Source of the DNA: Saccharopolyspora gregorii
GTDB taxonomy: Bacteria; Actinomycetota; Actinomycetes; Mycobacteriales; Pseudonocardiaceae
Direction of reading: 5' to 3'
DNA: 64,000 bases
Assembly (NCBI RefSeq): GCF_024734405.1
Contig: NZ_CP059556.1
Span: 3,286,001-3,350,000, forward strand
Shown here: positions 37,496-45,694 of the stretch, in pieces
Position numbering within the stretch: position 1 is the first letter of the stretch
How the letters are laid out: every line of letters begins with the position of its first letter
Made by a program: the position numbers and the translations under genes
The notes under the pieces: model-generated
Told to the model about the DNA's origin: nothing
The model's input: the letters and a program-made list of their open reading frames with translations, nothing else
The model's database searches: none

Positions 37496-38242
37496 CTACT
37501 TCTCGGACCACCGCGGCGGCGGGTTGTCGCCGAAGATGCGCTCGGCCTGCTCGGCGGTGGGGATCACGAAGATCCCGCTGGCTTCCACGAGGAGCCGGTC
37601 CGGTTCGTCCTCGGTGGTGATGGTGGCCTTCGGCCCGGTGCACCGATCGGTGATCGAGTCCTCCGGCACCCAGGCGGTGAGCCGCAGCGGGGTTTCCAGC
37701 GGCACCGGCCTGCGGTAGCGCAGCGACAGCGACACGGTCATGCCGGGGCGGCCCTGGGCGGCGTGCGCGTGCCCGAGGATCTGGTCGACGAGCATGGCGC
37801 TGATCCCGCCGTGGGTGTAGCTGTGCGGGCCTTCGTAGGCGAGCCCGAGCGTGCAGGTGCCGGTGGCGACGCCGTCGGCGACCCGCACCCGCATCGGTGG
37901 TGCGATCGGGTTTCCGGGCCCGCTGGCGGGGTTGTACATCCGCCTGCCGGGTTTGGCGTCGTCGAGCGTCGGCGGCACGTGCCGGGTGCGGCTCGCTTCG
38001 GTGAGCGGGCCGACGAGGTCGCGGGCCTGGTCGGCGGTCTTGCGCAGCGTGGCGGCGTCCACCTCGGTGCCGGCGGCGGCCTGGACGAGTTCGCGCAGCG
38101 CGTCGCCGAGTTCGCGCGCGGCGCGGGCCCGGTCCTGGGCGTGGTCCTCGCCGGAGCCGTCGGGCTCGCGTTCGGCGTCGGACTGGCGGTATTCGCTGAT
38201 GACGGGTGTCTCCTGGTCGTTCCGGTGGTGCGCCGCGGTCAC
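37496..38242 (-). CDS. PaaI-family hotdog thioesterase
   Basis: A 248-residue protein: a ~100-residue Ala/Arg/Asp-rich helical N-terminus and a hotdog domain (~120-248) with EGPHSYTHGGISAMLVDQIL, the family's catalytic motif (His-Gly-Gly and Asp), and FVIPTAEQAERIFG at the end. It should hydrolyse acyl-CoA, guarding CoA pools during fatty acid or phenylacetate breakdown. The GTG start at 38242 overlaps the enoyl-CoA hydratase stop (GTGA), giving coupling; ATG at 38254 also fits. It is second in a two-gene operon driven from operator site 4. Confidence 0.85.
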   Translation of the reverse strand: MTAAHHRNDQETPVISEYRQSDAEREPDGSGEDHAQDRARAARELGDALRELVQAAAGTEVDAATLRKTADQARDLVGPLTEASRTRHVPPTLDDAKPGRRMYNPASGPGNPIAPPMRVRVADGVATGTCTLGLAYEGPHSYTHGGISAMLVDQILGHAHAAQGRPGMTVSLSLRYRRPVPLETPLRLTAWVPEDSITDRCTGPKATITTEDEPDRLLVEASGIFVIPTAEQAERIFGDNPPPRWSEK

Positions 38243-39003
38243 TCGCCGCGCCACACGGGGGCGCGCTTCTCCGCGAACGCGCGGGCGCCTTCCTGCGCGT
38301 CGGCGGAGCCGAACACGGGCCCGGCGATCTCGGCCTGTTCGGCGAAGGCGTCGGCGTCGGTCCAGCGCAGCGCGCCGGAGACGATCTGCTTGGTGGCGCG
38401 CACGGCGAGCGGCCCGTTGGCGGCGACGCGCGCGGCGAGCTCCTTAGCACCGTCGAGGGCGCCGCCGGGTTCGGTGAGGCTGTTGACGAGGCCGTGGGCG
38501 TGCGCCTTCTCGGCGGTGAGCGGGTCGCCGGTGAGCGCGATCTCCATGGCCAGCTGGTACGGCAGCGCCTTCGGCAGCCGCAGCAGTCCGCCCGCGGCGG
38601 CGACGAGTCCGCGCTTGACCTCGGGCAGCCCGAACTTCGCTTCGCGGGAGGCGACGACGAGGTCGGCGGACAGCGCGAGTTCGCAGCCCCCGGCCAGCGC
38701 CCAGCCTTCGACGGCGGCGATGAGCGGCTTGGCCGGCGGCCGCTCGGTGAGGCCGCCGAAGCCGCGGCCGGGCACGTGCGGCCGTTCGCCGCGGGTGAAG
38801 GCCTTGAGGTCCATGCCCGCGCAGAACGTGCCGCCGGCGCCGGTGATGATGCCGAGGACGAGGTCGCTGCGGGATTCGAGTTCGTCGACGGCGGCGGCGA
38901 TGCCTTCGGCGACGGAGGCGTCGACGGCGTTGCGGGCTTCGGGCCGGTCGATGGTGATGACGGCGATGCCGTCGCCGAATTCGGTGCGGACGCTCTCGCT
39001 CAC
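38239..39003 (-). CDS. Enoyl-CoA hydratase/isomerase (crotonase family)
   Basis: A 254-residue crotonase. AVITIDRPEARNAVD opens the fold; the oxyanion region is GTFCAGMDLKAFTRGE and the two catalytic Glu positions are in GGCELALSADLV and KFGLPEVKRGLV. It hydrates trans-2-enoyl-CoA. The GTG start at 39003 follows AGGAGGAGAGC; the very long open frame upstream is antisense shadow of dnaK. Operator site 4 lies ~75 bp upstream. It forms an operon with the thioesterase. Confidence 0.92.
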   Translation of the reverse strand: MSESVRTEFGDGIAVITIDRPEARNAVDASVAEGIAAAVDELESRSDLVLGIITGAGGTFCAGMDLKAFTRGERPHVPGRGFGGLTERPPAKPLIAAVEGWALAGGCELALSADLVVASREAKFGLPEVKRGLVAAAGGLLRLPKALPYQLAMEIALTGDPLTAEKAHAHGLVNSLTEPGGALDGAKELAARVAANGPLAVRATKQIVSGALRWTDADAFAEQAEIAGPVFGSADAQEGARAFAEKRAPVWRGE

Positions 39004-39076
39004 GTGCTGCTCTCCTCCTGCTCCGCGCCGCCTGGCGGTGGCGTTCTCCCTGGCAGTGTTACTCGCTCGCGAAAAA

Positions 39077-39094
39077 ACGGTCAAGGCAGACCGC
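39077..39094. promoter_or_regulatory. Palindromic operator, site 4 (enoyl-CoA hydratase promoter)
   Basis: ACGGTCA-AGGC-AGACCGC preceded by GAAAAA, as at site 1. It lies 74 bp upstream of the hydratase start and 102 bp from the divergent DUF1697 gene. It shares the invariant ACGGTCA half and the GAC of the other half. Confidence 0.65.
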
Positions 39095-39195
39095 TGCGGG
39101 TCACTGTGCGGTCGGCCACCTCGCGATGCTCCCACGCGCGCCGGGATCGTCGGTGGTGGCGGGCATGCTGTGTCGCGGACGAGAGGGGGTGCGCG

Positions 39196-39741
39196 GTGCG
39201 GCACCGGCAGGTCGCCCTGCTCCGCGGGGTGAACGTGGGCGGGCACAACAGGATTCCGATGGCGCGGTGGCGGGAGGTGCTGTCCGGGCGGGGTTTCGGC
39301 GAGGTCGCCACGCTGCTGCAGAGCGGCAACGCGGTGTTCACCGCGCCCTGCCCGGCGGTCGAGTCGGAGCGGCTGGTGGCGGCGGACCTCGCCGCGGAGT
39401 TCGGGTTCGAGGTGCCGGTGCTGGTGCGCACCCGCGACGAGCTGGCGGCGGTGGTGGCGGCCGATCCGCTGGGCGAGGTGGCGAGCGTCCCGGCGCAGTA
39501 CCTGGTGACCTTCCTGTCCGCCCGCCCCGATCCGGCGGCGCTGGCGGAGCTGGACGTGGCGGGCTGCGCGCCGGACGTGGTGCGGTTCGGCGAGCGCGAG
39601 GTCTACGTGTGGTGCCCGGAGGGCGTGCGGAACTCGCGGGTGCCGCAGTCCTGGTGGGAGCGGCGACTCGGCCTGCGCGCGACCTCCCGGAACTGGTCGA
39701 CGGTGACCCGCCTGCTGGAGCTGGCCGACGCCGGCCGGTGA
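39196..39741 (+). CDS. DUF1697 protein
   Basis: A 181-residue protein with the DUF1697 pattern: ALLRGVNVGGHNRIPMARWR at the N-terminus, ATLLQSGNAVFTA, and NSRVPQSWWERRLGLRATSR(NW) near the end. The family is widespread, cytoplasmic and of unknown function. GTG at 39196 follows GAGAGGGGG. It is followed by dnaK on the same strand after 132 bp, probably a separate unit. Confidence 0.85.
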   Translation: MRHRQVALLRGVNVGGHNRIPMARWREVLSGRGFGEVATLLQSGNAVFTAPCPAVESERLVAADLAAEFGFEVPVLVRTRDELAAVVAADPLGEVASVPAQYLVTFLSARPDPAALAELDVAGCAPDVVRFGEREVYVWCPEGVRNSRVPQSWWERRLGLRATSRNWSTVTRLLELADAGR

Positions 39742-39873
39742 GCTCGTCTCGGGGTTCGGCCCGGGACGTTGTCCCCTACCGATGTGCCGCGGCGACGTCT
39801 GACGCTGGGTCCTGGGAGCCACGTGGTGGCGCCGCGCGGCCGGGCTGCGGCGCAACCGAGCGAGGAGGGCGCA

Positions 39874-41784
39874 ATGGGGCGAGCGGTGGGCATCGACCTG
39901 GGCACGACGAACTCCGTGGTGGCGGTGCTGGAGGGCGGCGAGGCGACCGTCATCGCGAACTCGGAGGGCGCGCGCACGACACCGTCGGTGGTGGCGTTCG
40001 CCCGCAGCGGTGAGCTGCTGACCGGCCAGCCCGCGAAGAACCAGGCGGTCACGAACGTCGATCGCACGATCCGGTCGGTGAAGCGGCACATGGGCACCGA
40101 CTGGAAGACAACGATCGACGAGAAGGACTACACGGCGCAGGAGATCAGCGCCCGCGTGCTGATGAAGTTGAAGCGCGACGCGGAGACCTACCTGGGCGAG
40201 GACGTGACCGATGCGGTGATCACGGTCCCGGCGTACTTCGACGACGCGCAGCGGCAGACGACGAAGGAGGCCGGGCAGATCGCCGGGCTGAACGTGCTGC
40301 GCATCATCAACGAGCCCACCGCCGCCGCGCTCGCCTACGGGCTGGAGAAGGGCGAGAAGGAGCAGACGATCCTGGTGTTCGACCTCGGTGGCGGGACGTT
40401 CGACGTGTCGCTGCTGGACGTCGGCGAGGGCCTGGTCGAGGTGAAGGCGACCTCGGGTGACACGGACCTGGGCGGCGATGACTGGGACCAGCGGATCGTG
40501 GACTGGCTGGTGGAGAAGTTCAAGGCGTCCTCGGGCATCGACCTGACGAAGGACAAGATGGCCTTGCAACGCATCAAGGAGGCCGCGGAGAAGGCCAAGA
40601 TCGAGCTGTCGAGCTCTTCGACGACGAACATCAACCTGCCGTACATCACGGTGGATTCCGAGAAGAACCCGATGTTCCTGGACGAGACGCTGTCCCGCGC
40701 GGAGTTCCAGCGCATCACCTCGGACCTGCTGGAGCGCACCCGCAAGCCGTTCGAGAACGCGGTGCGGGACGCGGGGATCTCGGTGCAGGACGTGGACCAC
40801 GTGGTGCTGGTGGGCGGTTCCACGCGGATGCCCGCGGTGACGGAGCTGGTGAAGGAGCTGACCGGCGGCAAGGAACCGCACAAGGGCGTGAACCCGGACG
40901 AGGTGGTGGCGGTCGGCGCCGCGTTGCAGGCGGGGGTGCTGCGCGGCGAGGTGAAGGACGTCCTGCTGCTGGACGTGACACCGCTGTCCTTGGGCATCGA
41001 GACCAAGGGCGGGATCATGACGAAGCTGATCGAGCGGAACACCACGATCCCGACGAAGCGTTCGGAGACGTTCACGACGGCGGACGACAACCAGCCTTCG
41101 GTGCAGATCCAGGTGTTCCAGGGCGAGCGGGAGATCGCGGCGCACAACAAGAAGCTGGGCAGCTTCGACCTGACGGGCCTGCCGCCGGCGCCGCGCGGGG
41201 TGCCGCAGATCGAGGTGTCGTTCGACATCGACGCGAACGGCATCGTGCACGTCAACGCGAAGGACCTCGGCACCGGCAAGGAGCAGTCCATCCAGATCTC
41301 CGGCGGTTCGGCGCTGCCGAAGGAGGACATCGACCGGATGGTCTCGGACGCCGAGGCGCACGCCGACGAGGACCGCAACCGCCGCGAGGAGGCGGAGACC
41401 CGCAACCAGGCCGAAACCCTCGTCTACCAGACGGAGAAGGTCCTCACCGACAACGACGACAAGCTGCCCGCGGAGCTGAAGGAGCGGGTGCGGTCGTCGA
41501 TCGGCGAGGCGAACGAGGCGCTGCGCGGGCAGGACGTGTCGGCGATCCGGACGGCGGTGGACAAGCTGGCGTCCGAGTCGCAGGAGCTGGGCCAGGCGAT
41601 CTACGGCAACGCCGGAGGCGGTGCGGGCCCGTCGGCGGGCGCGGCAGGCGCGGGTGGCGCGGACGTGGGCGGTTCCGGGTCCGGTGGCTCGGGGTCGGGC
41701 GGTTCGGGGGCCGGCGGTTCCGGGTCGGGGGACGACGACGTGGTGGACGCGGAGGTCGTCGACGACCCGGAGGACCGGAGGTGA
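39874..41784 (+). CDS. dnaK: Molecular chaperone DnaK (Hsp70)
   Basis: A 636-residue Hsp70. [52 protein letters not shown] and [13 protein letters not shown] define the ATPase (1-380); the substrate domain begins [20 protein letters not shown]. The C-terminus has an unusual Gly/Ser/Ala repeat tract (about residues 590-625) before the normal acidic end [18 protein letters not shown] at 39874 follows GAGGAGGGC. The locus has dnaK-grpE only: no dnaJ or hspR follows. No CIRCE or HAIR element is visible in the promoter, so it is probably a second dnaK, with regulation unlike the main heat-shock operon. Confidence 0.93.
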   Translation: MGRAVGIDLGTTNSVVAVLEGGEATVIANSEGARTTPSVVAFARSGELLTGQPAKNQAVTNVDRTIRSVKRHMGTDWKTTIDEKDYTAQEISARVLMKLKRDAETYLGEDVTDAVITVPAYFDDAQRQTTKEAGQIAGLNVLRIINEPTAAALAYGLEKGEKEQTILVFDLGGGTFDVSLLDVGEGLVEVKATSGDTDLGGDDWDQRIVDWLVEKFKASSGIDLTKDKMALQRIKEAAEKAKIELSSSSTTNINLPYITVDSEKNPMFLDETLSRAEFQRITSDLLERTRKPFENAVRDAGISVQDVDHVVLVGGSTRMPAVTELVKELTGGKEPHKGVNPDEVVAVGAALQAGVLRGEVKDVLLLDVTPLSLGIETKGGIMTKLIERNTTIPTKRSETFTTADDNQPSVQIQVFQGEREIAAHNKKLGSFDLTGLPPAPRGVPQIEVSFDIDANGIVHVNAKDLGTGKEQSIQISGGSALPKEDIDRMVSDAEAHADEDRNRREEAETRNQAETLVYQTEKVLTDNDDKLPAELKERVRSSIGEANEALRGQDVSAIRTAVDKLASESQELGQAIYGNAGGGAGPSAGAAGAGGADVGGSGSGGSGSGGSGAGGSGSGDDDVVDAEVVDDPEDRR

Positions 41785-41787
41785 GCG

Positions 41788-42369
41788 ATGGACGACGATC
41801 GCCGCAACTCGTTGCCGGTGCCCGCGGAACCGCGCGGCGGCCGACCGCACGTCGCGCCCTCCCCCGCCGCCGACGAGCCCGAACGACCCCCGCCCGAACC
41901 GGACCCGGCGGAGCAGATCACCCGGCTGCGCGGTGAGCGGGACGCGCACCTGGAGATGCTGCGCCGGGTGACGGCCGAGTTCGACAACTACCGCAAGCGG
42001 ATGCTGCGGGAGCAGACCACGCACCTGGACCGGGCCGCCGAGGGCGTGCTCACCCAGCTGCTGCCGGTGGTGGACGCGGTGGAGATCGGCGCCCGGCACC
42101 ACCCGGAGGCGCTGGGCCCGGTGCACGAGCAGCTGCAGCACACCCTCGCCGCCGAAGGCCTGCACCGGTTCGACCCGCTGGGCGAGCCGTTCGACCCGGC
42201 CGTGCACGAGGCGGTGGCGCCGGCCGAACCGTCCACCGTCGTCCCGCTGCGCCGCGCTCCCGAGGCAGAGGCAGTGGTCGCCGAGGTGCTGCGGCCCGGC
42301 TACCGCGTGCACGGCCACCTGCTGCGCCCGGCGCTGGTCCGCCTGGCACCGCCCCCGGCTCCCGAGTGA
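41788..42369 (+). CDS. grpE: Nucleotide exchange factor GrpE
   Basis: A 193-residue GrpE-like protein, 3 bases after dnaK. After a disordered Pro-rich N-terminus comes the coiled coil EQITRLRGERDAHLEMLRRV, the conserved FDNYRKRMLREQ, and a short beta-domain ending RVHGHLLRPALVRLA. It lacks some of the usual GrpE C-terminal consensus (only a short beta-wing). It exchanges ADP for ATP on DnaK. ATG at 41788 has GGAGGTGAGCG upstream. Three hairpins of the 47-nt family follow its stop. Confidence 0.87.
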   Translation: MDDDRRNSLPVPAEPRGGRPHVAPSPAADEPERPPPEPDPAEQITRLRGERDAHLEMLRRVTAEFDNYRKRMLREQTTHLDRAAEGVLTQLLPVVDAVEIGARHHPEALGPVHEQLQHTLAAEGLHRFDPLGEPFDPAVHEAVAPAEPSTVVPLRRAPEAEAVVAEVLRPGYRVHGHLLRPALVRLAPPPAPE

Positions 42370-42571
42370 ACGGACCGTTCGTCCAGCTCTATCGGACAAG
42401 CGGTCCGTTCACCCACCCGAAAACCGAGACGATCTCACCTGTTGCTGGAGTGAACGGACCGTTCGTCCCCTCTACTTGGCCGAACGGTCCGTTCACCCGC
42501 GCTCGGAGGCGGTGTTCGTTCCGGGTGAACGGACCGTTCGTCCCATGCCGTTGGTCGAACGGTCCGTTCAC
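42366..42571. repeat. Three 47-nt hairpins of the dispersed family
   Basis: Hairpins at 42366-42412, 42450-42496 and 42525-42571 all start GTGAACGGACCGTTCGTCC and end with GGTCCGTTCAC, with 9-nt loops. They lie between the convergent stops of grpE and the small gene at 42568. The first overlaps the last codons of grpE by 4 bases; the third overlaps the end of the other gene. Confidence 0.92.
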
Positions 42572-42873
42572 TTCGCCGGACCGGACTGGGCGGGCAGTTC
42601 GTCCGCCCAGATCAGGTGCACCTGGTCGTGCCGGGCCAGGTGGGCGACGGCGGCGTCGACGGACCGGAACCGCGCGCGTCCGCGCCCGTCCTCGGCTGCG
42701 AACACCTCGGCCGCGTCTCCGAAGTCGAGCCCCCAGCACCGCACGAACCCGTCCTCCCGCACCCCGATCTCCTCGCACACCGCGAACAACCGCGGCCGGT
42801 GCGCGGCCACCAACTCCCCCAGCTCCCGCCGGAACTCCTCGATCGTCGGGGTGGTCCTGCTCGTCGATTCCAC
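42568..42873 (-). CDS. Hypothetical protein, 101 aa
   Basis: A 101-residue ORF beginning with GTG (VESTSRTTPTIEEFRRELGE) and ending PAQSGPAK. It is helical and charged, with Cys in AVCEEIGVRE and RCWGLDF. GGAG lies 4 bases from the GTG. The end of the protein is encoded by part of the third 47-nt hairpin. It resembles short actinobacterial proteins found next to XRE/DUF397 genes, but I do not recognise a family. It is divergent from the XRE gene. Confidence 0.55.
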   Translation of the reverse strand: MESTSRTTPTIEEFRRELGELVAAHRPRLFAVCEEIGVREDGFVRCWGLDFGDAAEVFAAEDGRGRARFRSVDAAVAHLARHDQVHLIWADELPAQSGPAK

Positions 42874-43069
42874 ATTTCTCCTCAGCTGGACACCGACGCA
42901 CCGTTTCCACTGTGGACATATCGCCCGATCGGGGGGATGCGCCGCGGATACGATCACCGCTTCTCGAACGCCGGGAACGTAGCAACGCCGGAACCGGCCG
43001 GGGAAATCACAGATCACACGACACGTTCAGGGGTTGCACGCGCGACCGGGTCGCCGAGGGAGGTCAGCA

Positions 43070-43909
43070 GTGCCGAAGTTCGCCGGTTCCCAGGCAAGGG
43101 CGATCGGAGCTGAGATGCGCCGAGCCCGAGATTCACTCGAATGGACCTTGGAGACGTTGGCGGCGGCGACGGACATATCCCGATCCACCCTGTCCCGCAT
43201 CGAGACGGGCGCACGCCGCGCGGACGTCGGCGAAGCCGCCTCCATCCTCACCGCCCTAGCCATCACCGGACCCGCCAAACAACGCCTGCTGCGCCTCGCG
43301 GGTGAAGGCGCCGGAACCTGGGTGGAGATCGGTCCCGCAATGGAGCAACAGCTCAGCGCGATCGCGGCGTACGAGAGCGAGGCCCGTTCGATCTCCGATT
43401 TCCAGATCTCGGTGGTTCCCGGGCTGCTCCAGACTTCCGCCTACGCTCGCGACCTGATCGGGACGTCGCCGCTGGGAACGGCATCACGGGATCGAGCGGC
43501 CCGCACCAGGATTGCGCGCCAATCAGCGCTGAACCGCCCGGCGTTGTCGGACTACCGCGCGTTCATCGACGAAGCGGCGCTGCGCCGCCGAGTGGGTGCC
43601 GATCCTCGAACAATGACCGATCAGCTGCGAAAGTTGGTGGAGACGGTCCAGCGGCCGGGGTTGGAGGTACGGGTGGTCCCGTTCTCGTCGGGAGCGTATT
43701 GGGGCTGCGAAGGCCCGTTCACCTTGTACGACCTCGGCAGCCACCACGTCGTCTACCAGGAGAACGCCGGAAGCGGGGTGTTCATCGAAGAGCAGGCCAT
43801 CGAGCTGTACCAACGGGTTCTCGTGAACCTCGACCGCTTGGCGCTCGACGCCTCGGAATCGAACGACCTCCTCACCCGCTACGCAAAGAGGTACGAACAT
43901 GATCTTTGA
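43070..43909 (+). CDS. XRE helix-turn-helix regulator with DUF5753 (Scr1 type)
   Basis: A 279-residue protein. The N-terminal XRE HTH (~10-70) reads LETLAAATDISRSTLSRIET; the rest is DUF5753, with SDFQISVVPGLLQTSAYARD and GGVFIEEQAIELYQRVLVNL-like segments (text here: GSGVFIEEQAIELYQRVLVN). Paralogues occur in dozens in actinomycetes, always near a DUF397 gene, and act in development and stress. The GTG start at 43070 follows GAGGGAGGTC. Base composition is slightly less GC-rich than the neighbours. The C-terminal end overlaps the DUF397 start by 11 bases. Confidence 0.92.
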   Translation: MPKFAGSQARAIGAEMRRARDSLEWTLETLAAATDISRSTLSRIETGARRADVGEAASILTALAITGPAKQRLLRLAGEGAGTWVEIGPAMEQQLSAIAAYESEARSISDFQISVVPGLLQTSAYARDLIGTSPLGTASRDRAARTRIARQSALNRPALSDYRAFIDEAALRRRVGADPRTMTDQLRKLVETVQRPGLEVRVVPFSSGAYWGCEGPFTLYDLGSHHVVYQENAGSGVFIEEQAIELYQRVLVNLDRLALDASESNDLLTRYAKRYEHDL

Positions 43910-44090
43910 GTTCCGCAAGAGCAGCTACAGCGGCGGCGGGAGCGGCACCTGCGTCGAGGTCGCCCTCAACGTCCCTGCCCGCGCCGCCATCCGCGACAGC
44001 AAGAACCCGACCGGAACCCCACTGCTCTTCGAACGCTCCGCCTTCACGACCTTCCTCGCCGCCCTCAAATCCGACCACTACCCCACCTGA
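43899..44090 (+). CDS. DUF397 domain protein
   Basis: A 63-residue DUF397 protein with the family pattern FRKSSYSGGGSGTCVEVAL, AIRDSKNPTG and AFTTFLAALKS. It is the usual partner of the upstream XRE/DUF5753 regulator and is translated by overlap (ATG inside the preceding gene). The pair behaves like a regulator with its small antagonist or partner; the exact function is unsettled. Two 47-nt hairpins lie after the stop. Confidence 0.93.
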   Translation: MIFEFRKSSYSGGGSGTCVEVALNVPARAAIRDSKNPTGTPLLFERSAFTTFLAALKSDHYPT

Positions 44091-44099
44091 TCGACCCAG

Positions 44100-44208
44100 G
44101 TGAGTGGCCAACCCGCCCACGCAGCACGGGCGAACGGGACACTCACCTGAGCTCCGGACAGGTGAGTGGCCCGTTCGCCCACGTGGGATGGGCGGATGGG
44201 CCACTCAC
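44100..44208. repeat. Two 47-nt hairpins of the dispersed family
   Basis: 44100-44146 (arms GTGAGTGGCCAACCCGCCC / GGGCGAACGGGACACTCAC) and 44162-44208 (arms GTGAGTGGCCCGTTCGCCC / GGGCGGATGGGCCACTCAC), each with a 9-nt loop. They lie between the convergent DUF397 and glycosyltransferase stops. Confidence 0.9.
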
Positions 44209-44218
44209 CTCGAAGGGG

Positions 44219-45415
44219 TCAGGAGAGGAAGCGTTCCAGGGCGTCGGCGCCCGCGGGGGCTCCGCCGCTGGTGAGGACGGCTTCGCGCATCTCGGCGAGG
44301 TTGGCGCGGATCTGCTCGTCCGCGGCGACCTCGTCCACTGTGGACCGCAGTAGCTCCGGGGTGACGTCGTCGGCCACCAGCCGCTTGCCGAGCCCGAGCT
44401 CCTGGGCGCGGTCGGCGTTGGCCTCCTGCTCCGGCATCTGCGGGAACGCGATCGGCGGCACGCCGTAGTACAGCGTCTCCATCGTCGAGTTCATGCCGGT
44501 GTGGGTGAGGAACGCGGTGGCGTGCTGCAGCACGGCGGGCTGCGGGAAGCTCTTGCGCACCTCGAAGTTCTCCGGGATCTCGCCCAGGTCGGCCTCGTCC
44601 ACGACCTTGCCGATGGACATGGCGACCTGCCAGTCGGAGTCGCGGAACGCCTCGATGCACAGCCGGAAGAACTCGGGGCGCTGGTTGAACACGGTGCCCA
44701 GCGAGATGAACAGCAGCGGTTGGTCGCCGTGCTTCGGCTTCCAGTCGACGACACCGCGCTGCCCGACGGACGGGCCGATGAACTCGAAGCGGTCGTCGAA
44801 GGTCTCCGCGTGCAGCTGGAACTTCTTCGGCAGGAACACCAGGTTCAGCGGCGACGGCTTCGCCTGGCCGAACGAGGACGGGTCGAAGGTGACGCCGAAC
44901 TCGGTGGTCAGCTCCTTCATCCGCTTCGCGAAGTCCTGCAGGATCGGGTGGTTCGGGTCGAAGGGGTTCTCCTGGTCCTTCTGCATCATCACGTCGCGCA
45001 GCGAGAAGTGCTCGTTGCCCGCGAAATGCGGGATGAGCGCCACCTCGGGCACGTCCAGCTTCTCGGCGAGCATCGGACCGGTCGCCTCGGCCTGGTCGAA
45101 GCACACCGCATCCGGCAGGTCCTGGCCGAAGTGCTCGACGAGCTTCGGGAACGACCGCTGGATGTCCTCGATGCGGAACTCCAGCATCGGGGCCATGGCC
45201 TCGGGCGTGAACTTGGCGAAGTTGGTGGGCATCTCGGGCATCACGGTGCCGGTGTCGAACAGCGTGGCACCGGCGGCCTGGACGGCGTCGTGGAATTCGG
45301 GACCGATGGCGTAGGTGACGCGGTGGCCGCGGCGGACGAGCTCCTCCACCAGCGGCAGCGTCGGGTTGACGTGTCCGTGCGCGGTCATGCTGACGAACGC
45401 GAAGTGCTTGCTCAT
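44219..45415 (-). CDS. Macrolide-type family 1 glycosyltransferase (MGT)
   Basis: A 398-residue GT-B enzyme. The N-terminus FAFVSMTAHGHVNPTLPLVE and C-terminal motif FLTHTGMNSTMETLYYGVPP then PQMPEQEANADRAQELG are diagnostic of MGT/OleD-type macrolide glucosyltransferases. The catalytic His is in TAHGHVNP. These enzymes inactivate macrolides or modify flavonoids by UDP-glucose transfer. Lys-rich, Met-rich composition makes it look less GC-extreme than its neighbours. ATG at 45415 follows GAGGGGAAC. It is a lone gene, so self-protection or xenobiotic detoxification is likely. Confidence 0.87.
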   Translation of the reverse strand: MSKHFAFVSMTAHGHVNPTLPLVEELVRRGHRVTYAIGPEFHDAVQAAGATLFDTGTVMPEMPTNFAKFTPEAMAPMLEFRIEDIQRSFPKLVEHFGQDLPDAVCFDQAEATGPMLAEKLDVPEVALIPHFAGNEHFSLRDVMMQKDQENPFDPNHPILQDFAKRMKELTTEFGVTFDPSSFGQAKPSPLNLVFLPKKFQLHAETFDDRFEFIGPSVGQRGVVDWKPKHGDQPLLFISLGTVFNQRPEFFRLCIEAFRDSDWQVAMSIGKVVDEADLGEIPENFEVRKSFPQPAVLQHATAFLTHTGMNSTMETLYYGVPPIAFPQMPEQEANADRAQELGLGKRLVADDVTPELLRSTVDEVAADEQIRANLAEMREAVLTSGGAPAGADALERFLS

Positions 45416-45682
45416 GTTCCCCTCGGGATGCTGCTTGCCCGGACCGGCCCATACCCGCCGCGCCCGATCGACCTAGCCCATGGTCCTCCGAACGCAGCGC
45501 CGAAAAAAGGTGTTTTCCGCAACCAATTACTTTCACGGCGCAGCACGGAGCGCGACAGCGAGCCGTTGACCTGCGACGACACCCAGCCTTGAGCGGGCGG
45601 TGTGATCCGCGCCGCTGCCCGGACGAGGCCGGACGAACCGGACGGCGACCCGGCTCGCCCGGGCGGGAACATGATCGCGGAG

Positions 45683-45688
45683 TAGCGT
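45683..45688 (+). promoter_or_regulatory. -10 box of a probable leaderless transcript
   Basis: TAGCGT ends 6 nt before the ATG at 45695. No Shine-Dalgarno is visible, so the transcript probably starts at the ATG. A -35 is not clear. Confidence 0.5.
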
Positions 45689-45694
45689 TCCGGC

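Noticed and set aside
39742-39873. Heat-shock operators (CIRCE, HAIR) upstream of dnaK
   Set aside because: Neither TTAGCACTC-N9-GAGTGCTAA nor CTTGAGT-N7-ACTCAAG is present.
38239-42399. A 1386-codon minus frame covering dnaK and ending in the enoyl-CoA hydratase
   Set aside because: Only the last 254 codons are a crotonase with its own start and ribosome-binding site; the rest is antisense of dnaK-grpE.
42366-42571. The hairpin cluster as a CRISPR array
   Set aside because: Repeats are palindromic 47-mers at irregular distances (84 and 75 bp), with no unique spacers of even length and no cas genes.
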